This document shows, piece by piece, positions 29,021-43,100 of a stretch of 64,000 bases of DNA; the stretch's first letter is position 1, and each line of letters opens with the position of its first letter. Below the pieces are notes generated by a model, which made no database searches, was not told the origin of the DNA, and saw only the letters and a list, made by a program, of their open reading frames with translations. The translations under genes were made by a program, and so were the position numbers. Source of the DNA: Costus lasius (lineage: Eukaryota; Streptophyta; Magnoliopsida; Zingiberales; Costaceae); contig CM050448.1 of NCBI GenBank assembly GCA_027563935.2, positions 68,891,843 through 68,955,842 on the forward strand. Direction: 5' to 3'.

Positions 29021-29235
29021 TTTGATGTTTATCATTTTGAAATCTTAATTTAATATTGATTTTCTTCATGATCATTATGTTAATCTTATAATCTTCATCT
29101 TTATATCGCTCCTAATATTCATCTTAAACTTGATTTTGATCTCTGTGGCTATATTGATTTTTAATCTTGATATTAATATTTTTATTTATCTTGGTCTTTC
29201 AATGACGAGAATGTTGATCTTTATTATGATCCATA
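29021..29235. repeat. Broken 215-bp satellite unit (1 of 3)
   Basis: TTTGATGTTTATC starts at 29021 and 29236. GTTCTTC-type spacing is lost: CATGATCATTATG (normally the start of the right half) runs straight into TTAATCTTATAATCTTC of the next left half. About 290 bp are gone. Here the proximal word reads TTCTTCATGATC. Confidence 0.82.
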
Positions 29236-30233
29236 TTTGATGTTTATCATTTTGAAATCTTAATTTAATATTGATTTTGTTCATGATCATGATGTTGATC
29301 CTGATTTTAATCATGATTTCAAACTTCATCTTATGATATTCATTTTTATCTTCATTTTAATCTTAATCTTAAACATGATTTTGACCTTGTTTGTAATCTT
29401 AGTCTTCAATCTTGATATTGTTATTCATATTGATATTGATCTAATCATGATGAAAAATTTGAACTCGATAATGAGTTTTAATTGTTATTAATCTTATTCT
29501 CATTCTTAATTATAACATTGATCTTATTCTTGATAATTATCTTCATCTTCATTTTCATCTCAGTTTTGATCTCAGATTTCAGTTTTAATCTTATAAACTT
29601 CATCTTTATCTTGCTCCTAATATTCATCTTAAACTTGATTTTCATCTATGTGGAAATATTAATTTTTAATCTTGATATTAATATTTATATTTATCTTGGT
29701 CTTTTAATGATAAAGATGTTAATGTTGATTATGATCCATGTTTGATGTTTATCATTTTGAAATCTTAATTTAATATTGATTTTGTTCATGATTATGATGT
29801 TGATCTTGATTTTAATCATGATTTCATACTTCATCTTATGATATTCATCTTTATCTTCTTTTTAATCTTAATCTTAAACACGATTTTGATCTTGTTTGTA
29901 ATCTTGGTCTTCAATCTTGATATTGTTATTCATATTGATATTGATCTAATCATGATGAAAATTTTGAACTCGATATTGAGCTTTAATTGTTATTAATCTT
30001 ATTCTCATTCTTAATTATAACATTGATCTTATTCTTGATAATTGTCTTCATATTCATTTTGATCTCATATTTCAGTTTTAATCTTAAAATCTTCATCTTT
30101 ATCTTGCTCCTAATATTCATCTTAAACTAGATTTTGATCTCTGCGGAAATATTAATTTTTAATCTTGATATTAATATTTATATTTATCTTGGTCTTTTAA
30201 TGATGAGGATGTTGATCTTGATTATGATCCATA

Positions 30234-30447
30234 TTTGATGTTTATCATTTTGAAATCTTAATTTAATATTTATTTTGTTCATGATCATTTTGTTAATCTT
30301 ATAATTTCATCTTTATCTCGCTCCTAATATGCATCTTAAACTTGATTTTGATCTCTGTGGCTATATTGATTTTTAATCTTGATATTAATATTTATATTTA
30401 TCTTGGTCTTTCAATGACGAGAATGTTGATCTTGATTATGATCCATA
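30234..30447. repeat. Broken 214-bp satellite unit (2 of 3)
   Basis: It has the same fusion as the unit at 29021, here written GATCATTTTGTTAATC, with one further base lost in TTATAATTTCATC. CTCGCTCCTAATATG and TCAATGACGAGAATG follow. The shared junction means the three broken units descend from one deletion event that was then spread by array duplication. Confidence 0.82.
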
Positions 30448-32455
30448 TTTGATGTTTATCATTTTGAAATCTTAATTTAATATTGATTTTGTTCATGATC
30501 ATGATGTTGATCCTGATTTTAATCATGATTTCAAACTTCATCTTATGATATTCATTTTTATCTTCTTTTTAATCTTAATCTTAAACATGATTTTGACCTT
30601 GTTTGTAATCTTAGTCTTCAATCTTGATATTGTTATTCATATTGATATTGATCTAATCATGATGAAAAATTTGAACTCGATAATGAGCTTTAATTGTTAT
30701 TAATCTTATTCTCATTCTTAATTACAACATTGATCTTATTCTTGATAATTATCTTCATCTTCATTTTGATCTCAGTTTTCATCTCAGATTTCAGTTTTAA
30801 TCTTATAATCTTCATCTTTATCCTGCTCCTAATATTCATCTTAAACTCAATTTTCATCTATGTGGAAATATTAATTTTTAATCTTGATATTAATATTAAT
30901 ATTTATCTTGGTCTTTTAATGATAAAGATGTTAATGTTGATTATGATCCATGTTTGATGTTTATCATTTTGAAATCTTAATTTAATATTGATTTTGTTCA
31001 TGATTATGATGTTGATCTTGATTTTAATCATGATTTCAAACTTCATCTTATGATATTCATCTTTATCTTTTTTTTAATCTTAATCTTAAACACGATTTTG
31101 ATCTTGTTTGTAATCTTGGTCTTCAATCTTGATATTGTTATTCATATTGATATTGATCTAATCATGATGAAAATTTTGAACTCGATATTGAGCTTTAATT
31201 GTTATTAATCTTATTCTCTTTCTTAATTATAACATTGATCTTATTCTTGATAATTATCTTCATCTTCATTTTGATCTCAGTTTTGATCTCAGATTTCAGT
31301 TTTAATCTTATAATCTTCATCTTTATCCTGCTCCTAATATTCATGTTAAACTCAATTTTCATCTATGTGGAAATATTAATTTTTAATCTTGATATTAATA
31401 TTAATATTTATCTTGGTCTTTTAATGATAAAGATGTTAATGTTGATTATGATCCATGTTTGATGTTTATCATTTTGAAATCTTAATTTAATATTGATTTT
31501 GTTCATGATTATGATGTTGATCTTGATTTTAATCATGATTTCAAACTTCATCTTATGATATTCATCTTTATCTTTTTTTTAATCTTAATCTTAAACACGA
31601 TTTTGATCTTGTTTGTAATCTTGGTCTTCAATCTTGATATTGTTATTCATATTGATATTGATCTAATCATGATGAAAATTTTGAACTCGATATTGAGCTT
31701 TAATTGTTATTAATCTTATTCTCTTTCTTAATTATAACATTGATCTTATTCTTGATAATTATCTTCATCTTCATTTTGATCTCAGATTTCAGTTTTAATC
31801 TTATAATCTTCATCTTTATCTTGCTCTTAATATTAATCTTAAACTAGATTTTGATCTCTATGGAAATATTGATTTTTAATCTTGATATTAATATTTATAT
31901 TTATCTTGGTCTTTTAATTATGAGGATGTTGATCTTGATTATGATCCATATTTGATGTTTATCATTTTGCAATCTTGATATTAATATTGATTTTGTTCAT
32001 GATCATGATGTTGATCTTGAATTTAAACATGATCTCAAACTTCATCTTATGATATTCATCTTTATCTTCTTTTTAATCTTAATCTTAAACTCGATTTTGA
32101 TCCTGTTTGTAATCTTGGTCTTAAATCTTGATATTGTTGTTAATATTGATATTGATCTAATCATGATGAAAATTTTGAACTAGATTATGAACTTTAATTG
32201 TTATTAATCTTATTCTCATTCTTAATTATAGCATTGATTTTATTCTTGATAATTATCTTCATCTTCATTTTGATCTCAGTTTTGATCTCAGATTTCAGTT
32301 TTAATCTTATAATCTTCATCTTTATCTTGCTCCTAATATTCATCTTAAACTCGATTTTGATCTCTGTGATACATTGATTTTTAATCTTGATATTAATATT
32401 TATATTTATCTTGGTCTTTTAATGATGAGGATGTTGATCTTGATTATGATCCATA

Positions 32456-32670
32456 TTTAATGTTTATCATTTTGAAATCTTAATTTAATATTGATTTTGT
32501 TCATGATCATTATGTTAATCTTATAATCTTCATCTTTATCTCGCTCCTAATATTCATCTTAAACTTGATTTTGATCTCTGTGGCTATATTGATTTTTAAT
32601 CTTGATATTAATATTTATATTTATCTTGGTCTTTCAATGACGAGAATGTTGATCTTGATTATGATCCATA
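32456..32670. repeat. Broken 215-bp satellite unit (3 of 3)
   Basis: It shows the fusion GATCATTATGTTAATC as in the unit at 29021, 3,435 bp away. The starting word is TTTAATGTTTATC instead of TTTGATG. The downstream CTTTCAATGACGAGAATG marker is shared with the other two broken units. Confidence 0.82.
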
Positions 32671-35600
32671 TTTGATGTTTATCATTTTGAAATCTTTATT
32701 TAATATTGATTTTGTTCATGATCATGATGTTGATCCTGATTTTAATCATGATTTCAAACTTCATCTTATGATATTCATTTTTATCTTCATTTTAATCTTA
32801 ATCTTAAACATGATTTTGACCTTGTTTGTAATCTTAGTCTTCAATCTTGATATTGTTATTCATATTGATATTGATCTAATCATGATGAAAAATTTGAACT
32901 CGATAATGAGTTTTAATTGTTATTAATCTTATTCTCATTCTTAATTATAACATTGATCTTATTCTTGATAATTATCTTCATCTTCATTTTCATCTCAGTT
33001 TTGATCTCAGATTTCAGTTTTAATCTTATAAACTTCATCTTTATCTTGCTCCTAATATTCATCTTAAACTTGATTTTCATCTATGTGGAAATATTAATTT
33101 TTAATCTTGATATTAATATTTATATTTATCTTGGTCTTTTAATGATAAAGATGTTAATGTTGATTATGATCCATGTTTGATGTTTATCATTTTGAAATCT
33201 TAATTTAATATTGATTTTGTTCATGATTATGATGTTGATCTTGATTTTAATCATGATTTCAAACTTCATCTTATGATATTCATCTTTATCTTCTTTTTAA
33301 TCTTAATCTTAAACACGATTTTGATCTTGTTTGTAATCTTGGTCTTCAATCTTGATATTGTTATTCATATTGATATTGATCTAATCATAATGAAAATTTT
33401 GAACTCGATATTGAGCTTTAATTGTTATTAATCTTATTCTCATTCTTAATTATAACGTTGATCTTATTCTTGATAATTATCTTCATCTTCATTTTGATCT
33501 CAGTTTTGATCTCAGATTTCAGTTTTAATCTTATAATCTTCATCTTTATCTTGCTCCTAATATTCATCTTAAACTAGATTTTGAACTCTGTGGCTATATT
33601 GATTTTTAATCTTGATATTAATATTTATATTTATCTTGGTCTTTCAATGACGAGAATGTTGATCTTGATTATGATCCATATTTGATGTTTATCATTTTGA
33701 AATCTTAATTTAATATTGATTTTGTTCATGATCATGATGTTGATCCTGATTTTAATCATGATTTCAAACTTCATCTTATGATATTCATTTTTATCTTCTT
33801 TTTAATCTTAATCTTAAACATGATTTTGACCTTGTTTGTAATCTTAGTCTTCAATCTTGATATTGTTATTCATAATGATATTGATCTAATCATGATGAAA
33901 AATTTGAACTCGATAATGAGCTTTAATTGTTATTAATCTTATTCTCATTCTTAATTATAACATTGATCTTATTCTTGATAATTATCTTCATCTTCATTTT
34001 GATCTCAGATTTGATCTCAGATTTCAGTTTTAATCTTATAATCTTCATCTTTATCTTGCTCCTAATATTCATCTTAAACTCGATTTTCATCTATGTGGAA
34101 ATATTAATTTTAATCTTGATATTAATATTTATATTTATCTTGGTCTTTTAATGATAAAGATGTTAATGTTGATTATGATCCATGTTTGATGTTTATCATT
34201 TTGAAATCTTAATTTAATATTGATTTCGTTAATGATTATGAGGTTGATCTTGATTTTAATCATGATTTCAAACTTCATCTTATGATATTCATCTTTATCT
34301 TCTTTTTAATCTTAATCTTAATCACAAATTTGATCTTGTTTGTAATCTTGGTCTTCAATCTTGATATTGTTATTCATATTGATATTGATCTAATCATGAT
34401 GAAAATTTTGAACTAGATATTGAGCTTTAATTGTTATTAATCTTATTCTCATTCTTAATTATAACATTGATCTTATGCTTGATAATTATCTTCATCTTCA
34501 TTTTGATCTCAGTTTTGATCTCAGATTTCAGTTTTAATCTTATAATCTTCTTCTTTATCTTTCTCCTAATATTCATCTTAAACTAGATTTTGATCTTTGC
34601 GGAAATATTGATTTTTAATCTTGATATTAATATTTATATTTATCTTGGTCTTTTAATGATGAGGATGTTGATCTTGATTATGATCCATATTTTATGTTTA
34701 TCATTTTGCAATCTTGATATTAATATTGATTTTGTTCATGATCATGATGTTGATCTTGATTTTAAACATGATTTCAAACTTCATCATATGATATTCATCT
34801 TTATCTTCTTTTTAATCTTAATCTTAAACTCGATTTTGATCCTATTTCTAATCTTGGTCTTAAATCTTGATATTGTTGTTAATATTGATACTGATCTAAT
34901 CATGATGAAAATTTTGAACTCGATTATGAGCTTTAATTGTTATTAATCTTATTCTCATTCTTAATTATAACATTGATTTTATTCTCGATAATTATCTTCA
35001 TCTTCATTTTGATCTCAGTTTTGATCTCAGATTTCAGTTTTAATCTTATAATCTTCATCTTTATCTTGCTCCTAATATTCATCTTAAACTCGATTTTCTT
35101 CTATGTGGAAATATTAATTTTTAATCTTGATATTAATATTTATATTTATCTTGGTCTTTTAATGATAAAGATGTTAATGTTGATTATGATCCATTTTTGA
35201 TGTTTATCATTTTGAAATCTTAATTTAATATTGATTTTATTCATGATTATGATGTTGATCTTGATTTTAATCATGATTTCAAACTTCATCTTATGATATT
35301 CATCTTTATCTTCTTTTTAATCTTAATCTTAAACACGATTTTGATCTTGTTTGTAATCTTGGTCTTCATTCTTGATATTGTTATTCATATTGATATTGAT
35401 CTAATCATAATGAAAATTTTGAACTCGATATTGAGCTTTAATTGTTATTAATCTTATTCTCATTCTTAATTATAACATTGATCTTATTCTTGATAATTAT
35501 CTTCATCTTCATTTTGATCTCAGTTTTGATCTCAGATTTTAGTTTTAATCTTATAATCTTCATCTTTATCTTGCTCCTAATAATCATCTTAAACTCGATT

Positions 35601-36451
35601 TTCATCTATGTGGAAATATTAATTTTTAATCTTGATATTAATATTTATATTTATCTTGGTCTTTTAATGATAAACATGTTAATGTTGATTATGATCCATG
35701 TTTGATGTTTATCATTTTGAAATCTTAATTTAATATTGATTTTGTTCATGATTATGATGTTGATCTTGATTTTAATCATGATTTCAAACTTCATCTTATG
35801 ATATTCATCTTTATCTTCTTTTTAATCTTAATCTTAAACACGATTTTGATTTTGTTTGTAATCTTGGTCTTTAATTTTGATATTGTTATTCATATTGATA
35901 TTGATCTAATCATGATGAAAATTTTGAACTCGATATTGAGCTTTAATTGTTATTAATCTTATTCTCATTCTTAATTATAACATTGATCTTATTCTTGATA
36001 ATTATCTTCATCTTCATTTTGATCTCCGTTTTGATCTCAGATTTCAGTTTTAATCTTATTATCTTCATCTTTATCTTGCTCCTAATATTCATCTTAAACT
36101 CGATTTTCATCTATGTGGAAATATTAATTTTTAATCATGATATTAATATTTATATTTATCTTGGTCTTTTAATGATAAAGATGTTAATCTAAATTATGAT
36201 CAATGTTTAATGTTTATCATTTTGATATCTTAATTTAATATTGATTTTGTTCATGATTATGATGTTGATCTTGATTTTAATCATGATTTCAAATTTCATC
36301 TTATGATGTTCATCTTTATCTTCTTTTTAATCTTAATCTTAAACACAATTTTGATCTTGTTTGTAATCTTGGTCTTTTATCTTGATATTGTTATTCATAT
36401 TGATATTGATCTAATCAAGATGAAAATTTTGAACTCGATATTGAGCTTTAA

Positions 36452-37149
36452 TTGTTATTAATCTTATTCTCATTCTTAATTATAACATTGATCTTATTCC
36501 TGATAATTATCTGCATCTTCATTTTGATCTCAGATTTTAGTTTTAATCTTATAATTTTCATCTTTATCTTACTCCTAATATTCATCTTAAACTCAATTTT
36601 GATCTGTGCTGAAATATTAATATTTAATCTTATTATTAATATTTATATTTATCATGGTCTTTTAATGATGAGGATGTTGATCTTGATCTTGATATTAACA
36701 TTGATCTTATTCTTGATAATTATCTTTATATTCATTTTGATCTCAGTATTGATCTCAGATTTCAGTTTTAATCTTATAATTTTCTTCTTTATCTTGCTCC
36801 TAATATTCATCTTAAACTTGATTTTGATCTCTGTGAAAATATTGATTTTTAATCTTGATATTAATATTTAAGTTTACCTTAGTTTTTCAATGACGAGAAT
36901 GTTGATCTTGATTATGATCCATATTTGATGTTTATGATTTAGAAATCTTAATTTAATATTGAGTTTGTTCATGATCATGATGTTGATCCTGATTTTAATC
37001 ATGATATTCATTTTTATCTTCTTTTTAATCTTAATCTTAAACACCATTTTGATCTTGATTGTAATCTTGGTCTTCAATCTTGATATTGTTATTCATATTG
37101 ATATTGATCTAATCATGATGAAAATTTTGAACTCGATATTGAGCTTTAA
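36452..37149. repeat. Fused satellite unit (698 bp) with internal deletion
   Basis: The next unit start after 36452 is 37150. Around 36,673-36,700 GATGTTGATCTTGATC is joined to TTGATATTAACATTG, removing ~280 bp (the whole right half and the TTGTTATTAATC start). A 12-bp TTTTGATCTCAG copy and ~20 bp near 37,003 (CATGATATTCATTTTT) are also missing, which accounts for 698 rather than 730 bp. Because the deletion keeps the reading frame, this part shows a longer open frame (139 codons) that is not a gene. Confidence 0.8.
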
Positions 37150-40100
37150 TTGTTATTAGTCTTATTCTCATTCTTAATTATAACATTGATCTTATTCTTG
37201 ATAATTATCTTTATCTTCATTTTGATCTCAGTTTTGATCTCAGATTTCAGTTTTAATCTTATAATTTTCATCTTTATCTTGCTCCTAATATTCATCTTAA
37301 ACTCGATTTTGATCTCTGCGGAAATATTGATTTTTAATCTTGATATTAATGTTTATATTTATCTTGGTCTTTTAATGATGAGGATGTTGATCTTGATTAT
37401 GATCCATATTTGATGTTTATCATTTTGCAATCTTAATTTAATATTAATTTTGTTCATGATCTTGATGTTGATCTTGATTTTAAACATGATTTCAAACTTC
37501 ATCTAATGATATTCATCTTTATCTTCTTTTTAATCATAATCTTAAACTCGATTTTGATCTTGTTTGTAATCTTGGTCTTAAATCTTGATATTGTTATTAA
37601 AATTGATATTGATCTAATCATAATGAAAATTTTGAACTAGATTATGAACTTTAATTGTTATTAATCTTATTCTCATTCTTAATTATAGCTTTGATTTTAT
37701 TCTTGATAATTATCTTTATCTTCATTTTGATCTCAGTTTTGATCTCAGATTTCAGTTTTAATCTTATAATCTTCATCTTTATCTCGCTCCTAATATTCAT
37801 CTTAAACTTGATTTTGATCTCTGTGGCTATATTGATTTTTAATCTTGATATTAATATTTATATTTATCTTGGTCTTTCAATGACGAGAATGTTGATCTTG
37901 ATTATGATCCACATTTGATGTTTATCATTTTGAAATCTTAATTTAATATTGATTTTGTTCATGATCATGATGTTGATCCTGATTTTAATCATGATTTCAA
38001 ACTTTATCTTATGATATTCATTTTTATCTTCTTTCTAATCTTAATCTTAAACACGATTTTGATCTTGTTTGTAATCTTAGTTTTCAATCTTGATATTGTT
38101 ATTCATATTGATATTGATCTAATCACGATGAAAAATATGAACTCGATAATGAGCTATAATTGTTATTAATCTTATTCTCATTCTTAATTATAACATTGAT
38201 CTTATTCTTGATAATTATCTTCATCTTTATTTTGATCTCAGTTTTGATCTCAGATTTCAGTTTTAATCTTATAAATCTTCATCTTTATCTTGCTACTAAT
38301 ATTCATCTTAAACTCGATTTTGATCTATGTGGAAATATTAATTTTTAATCTTGATATTAATATTTATATTTATCCTGGTCTTTTAATGATGAGGATGTTG
38401 ATCTTGATTATGATCCAAATTTGATGTTTATCATTTTGCAATCTTAATTTAATATTGATTTTGTTCATGATCATTATGTTGATCTTGATTTTAAGCATGA
38501 TTTCAAACTTCATCTTATGATATTCATCTTTATCTTCTTTTTAATCTTAATCTTAAACTCGATTTTGATCTTGTTTGTAATCTTGGTGTTAAATCTTGAT
38601 ATTGTTATTAATATTGATATTGATCTAATCATGATGAAAATTTTGAACTAGATTATGAACTTTAATTGTTATTAATCTTATTCTCATTCTTAATTATAGC
38701 ATTGATTTTATTCTTCATAATTATCTTTATCTCCATTTTGATCTCAGTTTTGATCTCAGATTTCAGTTTTAATCTTATAATCTTCATCTTTATCTCGCTC
38801 CTAATATTCATCTTAAACTTGATTTTGATCTCTGTGGCTATATTGATTTTTAATCTTGATATTAATATTTATGTTTACCTTAGTTTTTCATTGACGAGAA
38901 TGTTGATCTTGATTATGATCCATATTTGATGTTTATGATTTTGAAATCTTAATTTAATATTGATTTTGTTCATGATCATGATGTTGATCCTAATTTTAAT
39001 CATGATTTCAAACTTCATCTTATGATATTCATTTTTATCTTCTTTTTAATCTTAATCTTAAACACCATTTTGATCTTGATTGTAATCTTGGTCTTCAATC
39101 TTGATATTGTTATTTATATTGATATTGATCTAATCATGATGAAACTTTTGAACTCGATAATGAGCTTTAATTGTTATTAATCTTATTCTCATTCTTAATT
39201 ATAACATTGATCTTATTCTTGATAATTATCTTCATCTTTATTTTGATCTCAGTTTAGATCTCAGATTTCAATTTTAATCTTATAATCTTCATCGTTATCT
39301 TGCTCCTAATATTCATCTTAAACTCGATTTAGATCTATGTGGAAATATTAATTTTTAATCATGATATTAATATTTATATTTATCTTGGTCTTTTAATGAT
39401 AAAGATGTTAATCTAAATTATGATCCATGTTTGATGTTTGTCATTTTGATATCTTAATTTAATATTGATTTTGTTCATGATCAAGATGTTGATCCTGATT
39501 TTAATCATGATTTCAAACTTCATCTTATGATATTCATTTTTATCTTCTTTTTAATCTTAATCTTAAACACCATTTTGATCTTGATTGTAATCTTGGTCTT
39601 CAATCTTGATATTGTTATTTATATTGATATCGATCTAATCATGATGAAACTTTTGAACTCGATAATGAGCTTTAATTGTTATTAATCTTATTCTCATTCT
39701 TAATTATAACATTGATCTTATTCTTGATAATTATCTTCATCTTTATTTTGATCTCAGATTTCAATTTTAATCTTATGATCTTCATCATTATCTTGCTCCT
39801 AATATTCATCTTAAACTCGATTTAGATCTATGTGGAAATATTAATTTTTAATCATGATATTAATATTTATATTTATCTTGGTCTTTTAATGATAAAGATG
39901 TTAATCTAAATTATGATCCATGTTTGATGTTTATCATTTTGATATCTTAATTTAATATTGATTTTGTTCATGATTATGATGTTGATCTTGATTTTAATCA
40001 TGATTTCAAATTTCATCTTATGATATTCATCTTTATCTTCTTTTTAATCTTAATCTTAAACACGATTTTGATCTTGTTTGTAATCTTGGTCTTTAATCTT

Positions 40101-43100
40101 GATATTGTTATTCATATTGATATTGATCTAATCAAGATGAAAATTTTGAACTCGATATTGAGCTTTAATTGTTATTAATCTTATTCTCATTCTTAATTAT
40201 AACATTGTTCTTATTCGTGATAATTATCTTCATCTTCATTTTGATCTCAGTTTTGATCTCAGATTTTAGTTTTAATCTTATAATTTTCATCTTTATCTTG
40301 CTCCTAATATTCATCTTAAACTAGATTTTGATCTCTGCGGAAATATTGATTTTTGATCTTGATATTAATATTTATATTTATCTTGGTTTTTTAATGATGA
40401 GGATGTTGATCTTGATCATGATCCATATTTGATGTTTATTATTTTGCAATCTTAATTTAATATTAATTTTGTTCATGATCATGAGGTTTATCTTGATTTT
40501 AAAATGATTTCAAACTTCATCTTATGATATTAATCTTTATCTTCTTTTTAATCTTAATCTTAAACTCAATTTTGATCTTGTTTGTAATCTTGGTCTTCAA
40601 TCTTGATATTGTTATTGATATTGATATTGATCTAATCATAATGAAAATTTTGAACTCGATTATGAGCTTTAATTGTTTTTAATCTTACTCTCATTCTTAA
40701 TTATAACATTGATTCTATTCTTGATTATTATCTTCATCTTCATTTTGATCTCAGTTTTGATCTCAGATTTCAGTTTTAATCTTAAAATCTTCATCTTTAT
40801 CTTGCTCCTAATGTTCATCTTAAACTAGATTTTGATCTCTGTGGATATATTGATTTTTAATCTTGATATTAATATTTATATTTATCTTGGTCTTTCAATG
40901 ACGAGAATGTTGATCTTGATTATGATCCACATTTGATGTTTATCATTTTGAAATCTTAATTTAATATTGATTTTGTTCATGATCATGATGTTGATCCTGA
41001 TTTTAATCATGATTTCAAACTTCATCTTATGATATTCATTTTTATCTTCTTTTTAATCTTAATCTTAAACACCATTTTGATCTTGATTGTAATCTTGGTC
41101 TTCAATCTTGATATTGTTATTCATATTGATATTGATCTAATCATGATGAAAATTTTGAACTCGATATTGAGCTTTAATTGTTATTAGTCTTATTCTCATT
41201 CTTAATTATAACATTGATCTTATTTTTGATAATTATCTTTATCTTCATTTTGATCTTAGTTTTGATCTCAGATTTCAGTTTTAATCTTATAATTTTCATC
41301 TTTATCTTGCTCCTAATATTCATCTTAAACTAGATTTTGATCTCTGCGGAAATATTGATTTTTAATCTTGATATTAATATTTATATTTATCTTGATCTTT
41401 TAATGATGAGGATGTTGATCTTGATTATGATCCATATTTGATGTTTATCATTTTGCAACCTTAATTTAATATTAATTTTGTTCATGATCTTGATGTTGAT
41501 CTTGATTTTAAACATGATTTCAAACTTCATCTTATGATATTCATCTTTATCTTCTTTTTAATCTTAATCTTAAACTCGATTTTGATCTTGATTGTAATCT
41601 TGGTCTTCAATCTTGATATTGTTATTCATATTGATATTGATCTAATCATGATGAAAATTTTGAACTCGATATTGAGCTTTAATTGTTATTATTCTTATTC
41701 TCATTCTTAATTATAACATTGATCTTATTTTTGATAATTATCTTTATCTTCATTTTGATCTCAGTTTTGATCTCAGATTTCAGTTTTAATCTTATAATTT
41801 TCATCTTTATCTTGCTCCTAATATTCATCTTAAACTAGATTTTGATCTCTGCGGAAATATTGATTATTAATCTTGATATTAATATTTATATTTATCTTGG
41901 TCTTTTAATGATGAGGATGTTGATCTTGATCTTGATATTAACATTGATCTTATTCTTGATAATTATCTTTATCTTCATTTTGATCTCAGTATTGATCTCA
42001 GATTTCAGTTTTAATCTTATAATTTTCATCTTTATCTTGCTCCTAATATTCATCTTAAACTCGATTTTGATCTCTGTGAAAATATTGATTTTTAATCTTG
42101 ATATTAATATTTATATTTACCTTAGTTTTTCAATGACGAGAATGTTGATCTTGATTATGATCCATATTTGCTGTTTGTGATTTTGAAATCTTAATTTAAT
42201 ATTGATTTTGTTCATGATCATGATGTTGATCCTGATTTTAATCTTGATTTCAAACTTCATCTTATGATATTCATTTTTTTCTTCTTTTTAATCTTAATCT
42301 TAAACACCATTTTGATCTTGTTTGTAATCTTAGTCTTCAATCTTGATATTGTTATTCATATTGATATTGATCTAATCATGATGAAAATTTGTAACTCGAT
42401 ATTGAGCTTTAATTGTTATTAGTCTTATTCTCATTCTTAATTATAACATTGATCTTATTCTTGATAATTATCTTCATCTTCATTTTGATCTCAGATTTCA
42501 GTTTTAATCTTATAATTTTCATCTTTATCTTGCTCCTAATATTCATCTTAAACTCGATTTTTATCTCTGTGAAAATATTGATTTTTAATCTTGATATTAA
42601 TATTTATATTTACCTTAGTTTTTCAATGACGAGAATGTTGATCTTGATTATGATCCATATTTGATGTTTATGATTTTGAGATCTTAATATAATATTGATT
42701 TTGTTCATGATCATGATGTTGATCCTGATTTTAATCTTGATTTCAAACTTCATCTTATGATATTCATTTTTTTCTTGTTTTTAAACTTAATCTTAAACAC
42801 CATTTTGATCTTGTTTGAAATCTTGGTCTTCAATCTTGATATTGTTATTCATATTGATATTGATCTAATCATAATGAAAATTTTGAACTCGATATTGAGC
42901 TTTAATTGTTATTAGTCTTATTCTCATTCTTAATTATAACATTGATCTTATTCTTGATAATTATCTTCATCTTCATTTTGATCTCAGTTTTGATCTCAGA
43001 TTTCAGTTTTAATCTTATAATCTTCATCTTTATCTTGCTCCTAATATTTATCTTAAACTAGATTTTGATCTCTGCGGAAATATTGATTTTTAATCTTGAT

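Larger units (their letters stand above)
28246..36690. repeat. Right-subfamily satellite block with 3.4-kb segmental duplication
   Basis: Units here typically have AACACGATTTTGATC and GTTTGTAATCTTGG in the right half and GATGTTAATGTTGATTATG near the half junction. Unit starts include 28246, 29482, 30694, 31199, 32917, 33927, 34937, 35442, 35947 and 36452. About 28,750-30,000 recurs at about 32,190-33,430, offset 3,435 bp, including the same broken 215-bp unit. Units at 30694 and 31199 are near-identical neighbours, sharing ATTAATATTAATATTTATC and a TTTTTTTAATC run. Confidence 0.8.

Noticed and set aside
34590..34946. 118-codon open frame spanning a unit junction
   Set aside because: Repeat-derived; it depends on single-base variants in one unit and is not kept in other units.
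36452..36871. 139-codon hydrophobic open frame, the longest in the array
   Set aside because: It results from a ~280-bp deletion that fuses two satellite units in frame. It starts with TTG and has no protein family features.
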